Shown piece by piece: positions 48,401 to 59,303 of a DNA stretch of 64,000 bases. This stretch comes from Phalacrocorax aristotelis (lineage: Eukaryota > Chordata > Aves > Suliformes > Phalacrocoracidae), in the NCBI RefSeq assembly GCF_949628215.1, contig NC_134279.1:67439766-67503765 (forward strand), given 5' to 3'. Each line of letters begins with the position of its first letter. The stretch's first letter is position 1. The notes below the pieces were generated by a model that saw nothing but the letters and a program-made list of their open reading frames with translations, ran no database searches and was not told the DNA's origin. The position numbers and the translations under genes are program-made.

Positions 48401-51400
48401 ACTGACATTCTGAATGTCCTCAAAGGACAAAGACGTTTAATCAGAAGTTTTGTTTTCATATTCTTCATCTTAGAGGGGCTCAGCTGAAAAAAAGTTACAA
48501 CTTGGAGGTGAACCAGAATGCAGTAAACTTTAACAAATGCAAAAACAAAACAAAAAGCATTTGATACTCAGTAAAAAGAGGTCATTCTTGTAGTTATTGC
48601 TTTTAGACACAATACAGTTTTACTTTAAATAAAAAAGCAACAGCCACAAGACAAAATTAATTTTCAGATACAAAATCACAGCAACAGTAACATGAAGTAT
48701 TTGTCTAGGATATGTAAGACCATAAAGGAGAAACTTCTAGACCTGTCCATGCCTGGCCTAGGAAGAATCTTTCACTTTATTGCCTTCTGTAAATTGACTT
48801 TGATAGGCATTTCAATGACAATTAAAACAAGACAATAAAACAGCCACTAGATCTTCTTACGTTTACTGGAAGATGCCAAATCCAAAGGATTTTTTCAAAG
48901 TCTGTAAATTGAGTTTTTTGTGAGATGCAGGCATTTCAAAGCCACAGATTTCTGACTTTTCCAGCAAATGTACTGTAATGATTTCCAACCTTTTAATTAC
49001 TCTTTTTCTTTTTTTTTCTTCTCAGAAAGCTTGTAAGGGCTTTCTCTGCATTGCATGCTTGGTCAAAGCCTGAGCCTAGGTGTGCACTTGATTCGCCTGT
49101 CATGGATCTTCTTAAATGTCTACACCTGGGCTGAAGTGCCTCTTAGCCACTTTAAATGCTCTGAGACCCCCAGACTAGAAAGGACTGTCAGTTGTCACCT
49201 CCTGGATGAGACCAGCAGTGGCAATGTGACCACAGCTCTGTCCTGGTGCCTGCAGGCAGCTACTAGTCCTCTGGTGTGGAAGTACAAGATGCAAGGTCGT
49301 TGTCAGTGTCTGTTGGCAGCCAGCTGAGATGGGCTCATGATGTCAGCAAGTTCATTTGAACTTCTGGAGAAGTGGAACATGAGGAAGCAGATACCAACAG
49401 TTGCCCTCTCTGGTCAAGTCTGGTATGGTGGTGACTAATCAGACCAGTAGCAGCAACAGTAGGTTTGCTTGTCTGTCTAACGTGTCCAAGCCTGCCTTAA
49501 ACACATGGTGAAAATATAACCAAAAATAAAGATTCCAGTTATTTTAAACTCATTTGCTCATTCATGCATATGTTACTGCCAGAAAAAATACAGCTTCCTC
49601 CAAAATATAAAGGAATCTCTAACTAGAGGAGTCAGAAACCATGAAGGAACATGTACAATTGACTTCAGTAAACCAATTCTTGAACCGACTAATATTATTA
49701 AAGAAGTCTGCCAACTACATTTGAACTGCGTGAATGAGCAAAGTTTTTTGCAGTGATGTGAGAAATAAATCTGAACTGGAATGATAACAGGTGACATCAT
49801 GATGATTCACGTTTACAAACTGTAATGCAGGAAAAACTTTGGAAGTGGCTTTGAAATGCCTGAAAACGACCAGACTGATGTTTAGGAAGACAGGCAGATC
49901 TCCCAGATTACCTTCTGCTATTAATTATTCAACTCTAAGCCTCTTTTAAACAAGATCTCTTAAATGAATTCAGTCATAAATGGCCAGAAGTTACACAGCT
50001 AAGAAAAAGGATGGAGTAACTGGCTTTGTTGTTTTCACAGCAGGCTGTGTCCCAGTGGTAGAGATTTCACTGGTCATGATACCACCGGACAGGTGACCTA
50101 GGGAACTCATGGAAAGAATTAATTTATGTGCAAGAGGTTTCTGAAATAAGGAATCTGTAGATTAACAGAAATTAGGACTCTTTTTTCTGAAATAAGGACT
50201 CTACATGGGATTTTGGGCATTGACCTGCTGCCAGGTATTATCATCTGCAGAAGACTTGATCCCAGCTGACCACCTGACCAATCCAAGGGAACCATATAAG
50301 TCATCTTGATTTGCTGAAAGCTGTGTACAGAGGTGGACCTTTTGGGGGATGGAGGTAAGCAGGTAGTAGGTGTTTTGGAACAGATGGTTCTTGTTTGTCT
50401 CCTATCCAGAGATAAAATTAACTTTTCAATGATTACTTTTAGACCTCAGTGACCTCACAGGAGCAGGATCTGTTCTATGGGGGTTTTTTTAATGATTTTT
50501 TTTGATCTGCCTTGGACAGGACAGTTGCTGAGGTAAGGAAAGATACATTTTTCATTAAAGGTAGGGAGTTACTACAGCCACATATTCAGTAAAAGTTCTT
50601 AAGGGTGTATTTTTACAGTAAATCTTAAATACAAGCTTAGATGAACTTCTGCATAGTGGTACACTGGTAAATCAAGGAAGATACATCTGTCCTTAATATA
50701 TGAGGGAATAAGGAGAAGAAGGAGATAATCCTTGCTACTATTAGTCTCAATGAGCTTTTTTGCTTTCTTAAACCATAATGGATCTTGAACTCCCTCCTCT
50801 CTTGGTCATGGAAAAATAGCAGGACCAAGCACTCTTGCTATAGAACTTAACAAGTTTGCTCCTAGGCCTGACAGAGGCTACACTCCCTGTAAAGATGTCC
50901 TCTCCTTGGATATGTCCCTGAATAAAAATTTAGTAACACTCATCTTTTTGAAGGCAAGCACATTTTGCCACAGTATGTTGGCTGACTTGAAGGCTGCTTT
51001 CAAAGAGCATTTATCCTGCTTGCCACTGCAATTTTTAAAATGCAGGAGTCAAAAGAATTTTTTTCATCCATTTCATGTTAATTCCTACAGCCGGGGACAA
51101 TTAACAGTTGTCGCCACAACTCAGCAGACTTTGATGCAACGGGTTCTTTCAGCTACACTTCCCATTCTTTGTGCAGCAGAACACCTGAACAACTGGTTGA
51201 CCCTTTTTTTTGCAGGCATCAGGCCTTGTACACATAATTAAGTCCATTTCCTTACCCTGGGTCTGGATAAGCTCCTCCAACTGCAGAACCATTCAACAAG
51301 ACATGTATCACCCCAGAACTGTGCTGCGCATACTGCAATACATAAGAATTTTTTTTCAGAACTCATCTTACAGATTTGTCATATGGCTTGGTATTATATT

Positions 51401-54400
51401 GCAAGCAACAATGACCAAGGAAAGAATTTTACCAAAAAAAGCATCAGAACTGTGAAAATAATATCAAACTAGGACCCTAGCAGGTCAGGAGAGAGGACAA
51501 GAATTCAATGCATCTTCTCAAACTATCTTCTCAAACCTGTATTTTCTTCAGCATAGGAAAAAAGCATTTTGGCACCGTATTGGGTTTGATCTGAATAAAG
51601 GCTGCCAAACGTCACCTAGGACCTGTATTCAGTAGACAACTAGCGTGCTTATTCTGCTTAGTATATGCTTAATATATATTAACAAAGCTAACACAGATTT
51701 TTAACACATTATCTAGCTAAGGTGAAAGTTAGGTTCCTCTTGCTAAAACACTGTACCCAGTCTAAAATAGTGTATTTGTATCATAGGAAATAACCTAGCA
51801 CAGTTACAGACTTAAATCCAATTTGATCTGGCAATGTTTTCCTGAAACACCCAGGACACACACACACTAATGTACAGAGTCAGCTATAATGCACTATTTA
51901 CAGTGATTGAGGCCATCCTCCAGAAAGATTCCACTGCGTTGTTTTCACATTCTTCTGTGGTAGGGCAGGATTCATAGTCCAGTCCTGTAGGAAGGCACGT
52001 GATTTGTGCTATCAGAGATGAAAATGACCGTAAAAAGTGACCTTAGAAAGCAATTAAATATATTCCTGTGTTACTTTCTGAACACACAAGATGGTCTGAC
52101 ATAACACTGAGAGTTGACAGTTGCATATTTTTCTATCATTTTCCATCCTTCGCAGTTTGCACAAACAGTGACATTCTGTGGACTCAATCATTTGGCTGAA
52201 ACAGGTCTAACTCTATACCTGGGATGCAGAGCACTCCATGTTCAGAGGACTGAGAAGGAGGTTTAGCTCCTGTGCAGCACTGTTTCTATTTCACTGTGTG
52301 CTCCCCTAACTGTAATGTTAAATATTCACACAAAACAGGAGAGAATGACACAGTGAAGCTATATCTGATTTTTCCCAGGATAGAGAAAAAATTAGCTCCT
52401 CCAGAACACAGCAGTCGGTCTCCATTATGGTTTTACAAACAGATGTTTAATATAGCAACTCATCCTCTTACCGGAGCTGTTTGCCTGCCCACACCAGTTT
52501 AGAAGATCTCCAAAGAAGCCAATCAGAGTATCACCCAGTGACATGTAGTGACGGCCTCTGCCAGCAAAGCTGATGACTAGCAGGTGATTATTTTCCCAGA
52601 AGAGAGACTATATAAAAAAATGGAAAAAAAGATAAGAAATGAACAATCACCTGGGTGTGGACCTGATTTGATTATGGGGTGTTAAGAATATTTTACAACA
52701 TGTTTTGGTATTTCTTTCAAAATCAAGCTAATAACTAGAAATGTTAGCTATCTCTTTAAAGGAACAAAAGTTTGTTCTTATGGCAGTGTAAATTATGATC
52801 CCTAAAAACTTACGGGGCATTCATACCATTCTGGGAATGGATACAGGCCTATATTTAATAAAGTTAGGCCTAGCTTTGCCTTCCTCAGCAGACAGATTTA
52901 GGAAAAGGAAGAAAAAAGGGAAGACAGGTATTTGTAAGTGAGATATCTTACCAGAATTCTCTTATACTGCTATGTTGGCTTATAGTGTGAAAAAATCATA
53001 TGTCTAGCTGTTATTACTGTGCTTGCAAAACTCCATGAATTAAGCTGTGTTAACAGAAGTATTTGTGGGTTTAGCTTGTATCATTTAGAGATAAGGAATA
53101 ATTGTGCTAGAATAAAAACTGCTTTACACCACAACCTTTTAGAGAGGGCCAAAGCGCACATTGTGATGGGGTATGACAGCACAAAGAACCATGTTTTTTG
53201 CACTTTCACAGTTCTCTGCAATTGCCAGCACATCAAACACTTACTGTTTTCTAGCATATAAGGGTGTCCTATCTTATTTCTGCTTATATTTGTTTAACAT
53301 GTCAATGTTTAACATGTCATTGCCCTCAGATTTGGCTGTGAGGAGTGGAAGCAAAACATGATAGCAGGCACAACCTTGGCAAGCAGAGCACTTGAGGTGA
53401 AGTAGAAGCGGAAGTTCAGGGACTACAACAGAGCTCCCAGCACGGCAGGAAAAGTGGGGGATCTTTGTAGAATGAAAATAGAGAAGTTGCTGAGAAGCTA
53501 CCACATAAAATAAACGCAGCCAAACACTTTGGAAAAATGCCATCAAGTTTGAGTCTAGTTTGTAAACTACAGACAGGCCAAAAATAACAATTCATGAGTC
53601 AACCACAGAGAACTCTTGGCCAATTTTGAACTGTGTCATGGAAAACATGCTGGATGTCACAGGACATTAATAATCATTACCTTGTTTGGTGGAATTGGGT
53701 GCAATGACAGGTTGATAAATAATTCATAGTCCTTAGGTAGAATGCTGCAAGGATCCTTGTTAACAAATGCATTTTTAAATGCTTCCCATATCTCTGAACA
53801 ATTCTTCTCACTGTAATCATTGAAACAAACAAATAGCAGAACTGTTTTTTCAAAGCTGAGCAAGAAAGTAATTTGCTCCCAATTTCTTCAAATTCCCAAA
53901 TTAAAAACGCCGCAAGGTTAAGACAGAAAACTGAAGTCAGGATGGTAGAAAACTTGCAACACAGGAAGAGCATATCGGTCTTGACTTTTCCTGACTCCTA
54001 ACAACAACAGATTAGGAAGAAGTAGCAATGAAAATGTTAGGATTTACAGTCTGGAATTAGAAATACATAGTAATTCAACAAAAATCTTAGAAGGTACAGT
54101 ATACAGGAAGACTGCTATCCAGCACTCCAGAAGTACTTAAGAAAACAGCTTGCTTTGACATTTTCCAGATTCAAAAAGCCATTTCAATTAAAGCATAGCT
54201 AAATGTGCAAAGCTACTAGAATGTAAAATTAGTCTTAAAATATCAGATTCAAGCACAGGAAGAGTTACTAATAAGTTTTGATGGCAGAATAATGGTTTTG
54301 ACTAAGAGATGCCTTCTGTGTATATAGGCGCTAGGATTATGCAGCTTTACCTTGCTGGAATGAGTACACGGTGTGGGACATGTACTGTCACTGTGCAGTA

Positions 54401-57400
54401 GCTACAAGAATACTGTTAGGACTCAACATTTAAACTGGTCATGTAGGGGGACCTCAAATAAGATGCTAGGCTATCCACTTTGACAGCTCCCTTCTGCTAG
54501 CTCTGCACTGAGGATAATAATCTCCCGCGGAAGGACACAACAGGCCATGTAGGGATGGAAGAGTCTTATTGCTCTGGATTTGCAGGATCTCATCTGTCAC
54601 ACTCTGAGCCTGCCTGGAGTAATAAAGATGGGAATTGCTACATTCACCACTTTCCCACAGTACCTTCCCCACGTATGCTGTGACAATGTCTATGCTGGGA
54701 GCACTCTGCAGAACAGAATAATGTATTTTATGTGCATACAGCATTCCTAATGTGAACAGCTGCAATTGCAAATCTGCAGTTTGAATAACAGTAGTCCTGG
54801 TAAGTAAAGCAAACTTTGCCATTAGAGTGTTTTGCTCATTTAACATCATCCATAGACAACAGGGTTTCTGTTGGTGCTTCCCCTTGTGAGATTCTTTAAG
54901 CAGCTGCTTTGCGATACTGAATGTCACAGGTACTTTAAAGTTACAGGACCCCTTGTGAGGAGCTATGCAGCTCCCATGCAGGAAACAGACCACAGATTCC
55001 CTTACAGTAATCTCTGGTCATGCTTGCAATACCCATATAAAAAAACCACAATGTACTGTACGCAAATATGTGATCTTGATCTGAAAATCTTCAGTGATGC
55101 AATATGACCCTCGATCAGTAGTTCCAATGTTTAAATAACCTTCTTGATAAAAGAATTTACCCTATTTCCAATTTCAAGCTGTTAAACTTTAGCTTCTGAA
55201 AATTGTATTCACTTATGTCTTATTCTGCTAAAGAGCTGTCTACTGTAAGCCTTCACTTATTCATGCTAGTACTTGCAAATTGTGATCAACTGAACTCTTA
55301 ACATCTTTATAGACAGTTGAATACAGCAGTAATTTTCTGGTTAATTCACTTACTGCATTTTTTTTCTTCATGTCTTCTCATCTGGGTTTGAACAGCTTGT
55401 AAATCAAAAGGATTTTGCCATCTATCAAAAGGATGGCAAAAATACTTTTTGAAAATACAGGGTGGGGAAGGACTGTAGTTCAGGACAATTCCTTCCAATC
55501 TTAATAGACACTAGTAAGTCATATTAGATTTACTTCATACTAGTCAGCTAAAAAAGTACGTTTTCAAACCTCCCATGACATACTACTGTGCTGGTTTCAG
55601 CTGGGATTGAGCTAATTTCTTCACAGTAGCTGGTATGGGGCTATGTTTTGGATTTGTGCTGAAAACAGTGTTGACAACCCAGGGATGTGTTAGTTACTGC
55701 TGAGCAGGGCTTACACAGAGCCAAGGCCTTTTCTACTCGTCACCCCACCCCACCAGCGAGTGGGCTGGGGGTGCACAAGGAGCTGGGAGGGGGCACAGCT
55801 GGGACAGCTGACCCCAACTGACCAAAGGGATATTCCATACCATATGACGTCATGCTCAGCACACAGAGCTGGGGGAAGAAGAAAGAAGGGGGGGACGTTT
55901 GGAGTGATGGCGTTTTGTCTTCCCAAGTAACCGTTACGCGTGATGGAGCCCTGCTTTCCTGGAGGTGGCTGAACACCTGCCTGCCCATGGGAAGCAGTGA
56001 ATGAATTCCTTGTTTTGCTTTGCTCACGTGTGTTGTTTTTGCTTTACTTATTAAACTGTCTTTATCTCAACCCATGAGTTTTCTCACTTTCACTCTTCCG
56101 ATTCTCTCCCCCATGCCACCTGGGGGGAGTGAGTGAGCAGCTGTGTGGAGTTGGTTGCTGGCTGAGGCTAAACCACAATAAAGAAATATGGGGTAAATGC
56201 ACTACAGGATCATTTGTGTTATATAGCATACTCCTACTAGAAAATTTCAAATATGATTTTCATTCAAATCCCTCACTTCTACATGACCATAACATTTTCT
56301 AAAATGCTTCTTTTAACTGCCATCGTACATGTTCTGTTTTAACATAAAGGAAAGGTTTTCTTATGTTTCTATAAACACCTTTATGTTTTAACTATGTTGC
56401 AGTGTAAAGACATGCTTTGCTAGCTTCTTTTCTGTTAGTGAAGTGTTTTTAAAAAATTATTCTATTTGCACATAAATTCAGAGCAAAACCTATCCAGGTG
56501 GCTGTGCCCCTGGAAAAGCTATCCTGGGGGCAATTAAGAAACAGACAATGAACAGAAAGGGTTATTAATAATTAGAATTTCTGGTTTGCACCTGTGCAAT
56601 ATGAAATTTCCATTTTGTTTAGATTACACTATTTGCTTATAGACCTAAGGGAACGAGAAAAAAACACCTAATATGAAATTAATTGTGTAGCTCTTCTTTT
56701 TATAATGCCATTTTGGGCCTTAATTCAGGAAACCAGTCCTAATGTCCAGCCTGGCTTCATGCTTTTCTGAGTAAGAATACTTTGCTGAATGTGTTCAGAC
56801 TTCTCAATTTTAAAATTATACTGTGAAAATGTTACAGGAATTAATTAGACCACTGCCCTATTTTCAGCTGGGATAGAGTTAATATTCTTCCTAGTAGCTG
56901 GCATAGTGCTATGTTTTGGATTTAGCATGAGAATAATGTGATAACACACTGATGTTTTAGTTGTTGGTAAGGAGTGCTTATAGTAAGTCAAGAACTTTTC
57001 AGCTTCCCTTACTCTGCCAATGAGGACGTGCACAGGAAGTTGGGAGGAGACACAGCTGGGACAGCTGACCCCAACTGGCCAAAGGGATATTCCACACCAT
57101 ATGACACCATGCTCAGTATGTAAGCAGTGGGGAGTCAGCTGGGGGGCAGTGATCACTGCTCGGACACTGGCTGGGCACCAGTCAGCAGGTGGTGAGCAGT
57201 TGTGTTATGTATCACTTGCTTTGTGTGTTCCTTTATCATTATTATTATTATTGTTATTGTTGTTATTATTATTACTATTTTATTTTATTTCATTTTAGTT
57301 TTTTTCACTTTTAGTCTTCCAATTCTCTCCCCCATCCCATCAGGGCGGGGGGAGTGAGTGAGCGGCTGTGTGGTGCTTAGTTGTTGGGTGGGATTAAATG

Positions 57401-58910
57401 AGGACAACCACAAAACTGTCATAAACATGAGACATATAGAAATACTTTCAAGAATATTGTATTTACATGTCTAAAAGCCCAAGTCACTTAATGATAAAGT
57501 TAACATCTCCACAATAACAACGCTTTATGTTGCTCATTTTAGTGTATTCTGTATTGTCATGTCCTGCTTCAGATATAAATAAAGTGCCATCTGTTAACTC
57601 CAGTAAGAACTCTACCTGTCTAGAGCCTGCTGCAAGACCAGACTTCATATACCTACACAACTGATAACTGACTTAAGTTTTCATAGTTTACATTATATAT
57701 TATATTGTAGGTGTGTAGAAATCTATAGCTAAAGTTTACCGGCAACTTCCACTGTGACGTGTTTATAAATTTGCCAGACTGGAAATGTTCACCTGAAATT
57801 TTAATACTGCATTATTGGCATTAGGATGATTTTTTCTTTCATGGGTAACTTGAACCAAAATACTTCTGGCATGTTACGAATGTTAGTAGGAAGAAACCTG
57901 TTGTTTTGCTTTTTTAAAAGCCAGGAACCCGATTTCAGTCCTGTATCTTCTTGTTTTGCAGACGGAGCTGAAAATGGGAGGTTGGAGGAAGGAAGTGGTA
58001 TTTGCTGATATTACACAATATAATCTAACCCCGATTAAGACCACGATTCAGTGCTGCAGGAACCCAGCCAGGCCCCCTCTGCAAATACCTCTTCAAACTC
58101 TCATGAGAAATTTTAGTGGCAGAATAAAGGACTGAGATCCTATCCTTAGTTTTCTCCTGTTTAGCAAAACTCAACCAACATAAGGAGGACAGAGAAAGTG
58201 GTCATTTTAGCAAAGTGTGTGACTTACCTCCAGTTCTGTGTAATTAACATAGACAATGAAAGCTCATGAAATCATACTTCAGCAGTTGATTACTACTTGA
58301 TTTTTCAGGTGGATGAGCTAATCAGTCTCTTTCAGTACCATAGCACAGCTATAAAGCGTGGTGCTTTCCTTCGTACATGACCTGACATACAAGGCATGCA
58401 AAGTAAAGCTGGTCTTCCCAGAAGCACTGTCAGATTTGGTACTTCAGAAATATCATCCCCACCATTTCTGTGCAGCATTCTCCTTACAGAACACTGTGGC
58501 ACTAGGGGGGGTGACATGTGAAATAAAAAGTTGAAGGACTAAAAAGCTTGCCTTAGTTACACTACTTTTATTAATATGACATCCATCAAAGTTCATTTTT
58601 TTTTGTTTCCAGACAGCTATAAGCCTGTTGGCTTCAGAAACAGGATCACTTTCAAGGCTAGGAGCAAAACATCAGGATTCTGATTAATAACCATTTTGTC
58701 CAGAATATAAAAAAATAATCCAGAAACAAGCAAAACTTACCCGACAGCAGGATTCACAATTCTAATATAGTCATAGCATCTTCCAGTGACAACACTTTCC
58801 AGGTTTTGTGTTGTACCTTTCCCTTTCCATTTTCTTCCCTGCACTTCTGAGAAGCTGTTCATAAACAGAACAGAGACAAGTAAGAGAGACAAAAGAAGGC
58901 TCTTCATCAT
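42316..58910 (-). CDS. BST1: BST1 (CD157): GPI-anchored ADP-ribosyl cyclase 2, complete, 9 coding exons
   Basis: Cell-surface NAD+ cyclase held by a GPI anchor (family knowledge). Coding exons are 58910-58741, 53810-53681, 52607-52472, 51984-51902, 51332-51256, 48243-48151, 46185-46099, 45655-45596 and 42430-42316. They join in frame to 316 codons (human 318). Residues 1-25 form a signal peptide with a long Leu/Val core; two adjacent ATGs open the frame and the first is taken. GKGTTQNLESVVTGRC starts the domain. Catalytic Trp104 (SLFW), Trp167 (SFW) and Glu205 (FFADYEIPNL) are present. The CD38-type Glu147 is Gly125 here, and the two CD38-specific cysteines are absent, as in human BST1. Ten cysteines fit five disulfides. 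N-glycosylation sites are at 60, 90, 143 and 187. The last exon ends in a hydrophobic tail with no charged residue but one Arg, typical of GPI attachment. Confidence 0.96.
45596..45655 (-). CDS. BST1: BST1 exon 8 (last disulfide)
   Basis: 60 nt, acceptor ATATCTTCACAG and donor TCATC|GTAAGT. It encodes PVMFLLCLDYPDDSKCTLS. This is diverged from human PVKLLQCVDHSTHPDC but keeps PV, the two cysteines and their spacing, and both flanking phases fit. Confidence 0.9.
46099..46185 (-). CDS. BST1: BST1 exon 7
   Basis: 87 nt, acceptor CTTTCTCACAG and donor TACAA|GTAAGT. It encodes DSCGIHTVKILEDRLKTLGY and DVTCTDNY. Human BST1 has ESCGEGSMKVLEKRLKDMGF. Confidence 0.95.
48151..48243 (-). CDS. BST1: BST1 exon 6 (catalytic Glu205)
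   Basis: 93 nt, donor GATAG|GTAAGT. The acceptor that keeps frame is TTGAATCAG at 48,246-48,244, giving G|FFADYEIPNLQKDKI. This matches human GFFADYEIPNLQKEKI exactly at the junction. A second AG lies 11 nt downstream after seven T and looks stronger, but it would shift the frame. Confidence 0.94.
51256..51332 (-). CDS. BST1: BST1 exon 5
   Basis: 77 nt, acceptor ATGTATTGCAG and donor CCCAGG|GTAAGG. It encodes YAQHSSGVIHVLLNGSAVGG and AYPDP. Human BST1 has YSKDSSGVIHVMLNGSEPTG; the usual Met of VMLNGS is Leu here. Confidence 0.95.
51902..51984 (-). CDS. BST1: BST1 exon 4 (active-site Trp167)
   Basis: 83 nt, acceptor TTCCTACAG and donor ATCACT|GTAAAT. It encodes LDYESCPTTEECENNAVESF and WRMASIT. 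Human BST1 reads LDYQSCPTSEDCENNPVDSF here. Confidence 0.95.
52472..52607 (-). CDS. BST1: BST1 exon 3 (active-site Trp104)
   Basis: 136 nt, acceptor TTTTATATAG and donor GCTCCG|GTAAGA. It encodes SLFWENNHLLVISFAGRGRH, then MSLGDTLIGFFGDLLNWCGQ. Human BST1 has SLFWENSHLLVNSFA. LGD replaces the LED of CD38. Confidence 0.95.
53681..53810 (-). CDS. BST1: BST1 exon 2
   Basis: 130 nt, acceptor ATGATTACAG and donor AACAAG|GTAATG. It encodes CSEIWEAFKNAFVNKDPCSI and DYELFINLSLHPIPPNK. Human BST1 has KDPCSVLPSDYDLFINLS here. A proline sits where CD38 has its extra cysteine. Confidence 0.96.
55587..56177 (+). mobile_element. Solo LTR of an avian endogenous retrovirus (ERVL-type by recognition)
   Basis: Starts TGTGCTGGTTTCAGCTGGG and ends AACCACA, the TG...CA form of an LTR. 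It contains the family's conserved block GGGATATTCCATACCATATG and a region around TTATTAAACTGTCTTTATC that suits a polyadenylation site. No internal coding region adjoins. It lies antisense to BST1. The family is common and fairly young in birds; this copy looks nearly full length. Confidence 0.8.
56854..57412 (+). mobile_element. Second solo LTR of the same family, same orientation
   Basis: Shares with the 55,587 copy the blocks CAGCTGGGACAGCTGACCCC, AAAGGGATATTCCA and AATTCTCTCCCCCAT and the closing ACCACA. It is more diverged and so looks older or of another subfamily. An (ATT)n-type simple repeat sits within it. The 0.7 kb between the two LTRs does not look retroviral, so two separate insertions fit better than one provirus. 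Confidence 0.75.
57231..57304 (+). repeat. (ATT)n / T-rich simple repeat
   Basis: Imperfect ATT/GTT/TTTTA repeat of about 70 bp inside the second LTR, likely length-variable between individuals. Confidence 0.85.
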
Positions 58911-58928
58911 GAATTGACAACTCAAGTT
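58741..58928 (-). CDS. BST1: BST1 first coding exon (signal peptide), with 18 nt of 5' UTR
   Basis: A long pyrimidine tract and TTTTTTAAG sit directly before base 58,928. This is an acceptor, so a 5' noncoding exon should lie upstream. ATG is at 58,910-58,908 with a second ATG next to it. The exon encodes the signal peptide and GTTQNLESVVTGRCYDYI and ends at GTCGG|GTAAGT. Confidence 0.93.
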
Positions 58929-59244
58929 CTTAAAAAAGAAGAAAAAAAAGGAAGAGTTAAATGATACAATTTAAATGGAAATGTGGAGGCTTAACATTTA
59001 GTGTTTTCAGTATTAGCTATAGCTCTGTACACAAAAGACAACGTGAGATGGAAATCTGAACCTTGCCGGGGACTGTAATCTAACTGTTTCCTGGAACGAT
59101 TGCAGCACGGGGATACATCACTTCCTCATGCCTAACTGTTCCCCACTTCTGAAAAAACTTTACTTTTACGGTCATAATATTGCCACCTGGTGATAACTCA
59201 GCAGAATTACATATATTTCAGTAAAAGGAGAAAGAACCACTTAC

Positions 59245-59303
59245 CACTTCTGTGTTTATGATGCCTCAGGTTTCCTTAACACTCATTGCCACGTTACAGC
59301 TTC
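59245..59303 (-). other. BST1: Candidate 5' noncoding exon of BST1
   Basis: A strong donor GAAGTG|GTAAGTGG and an upstream TGATGTTTTAG acceptor bound 59 nt, about 0.3 kb before the first coding exon, which itself begins at an acceptor. A further possible donor (AGCGG|GTATGT) ends at 59,620. Start-site choice and use are inferred only. Confidence 0.4.

Larger units (their letters stand above)
42431..53680 (-). other. BST1 introns 2-8
   Basis: Seven introns from about 0.44 to 3.2 kb (53,680-52,608; 52,471-51,985; 51,901-51,333; 51,255-48,244; 48,150-46,186; 46,098-45,656; 45,595-42,431). I recognise no clear transposon in them. Small local duplications occur (for example TCTGAAATAAGGA near 50,140 and 50,188, and GTCTGAAAAATG near 46,004 and 46,020). 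A 21-nt near-perfect palindrome lies at 45,305-45,325. Confidence 0.55.
53811..58740 (-). other. BST1 intron after the first coding exon (4.9 kb)
   Basis: Holds two solo LTRs of one family (55,587-56,177 and 56,854-57,412) and an unidentified open frame of 175 codons at 54,466-54,993 (minus) that starts with a non-ATG codon. The rest shows nothing recognisable. Confidence 0.6.
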
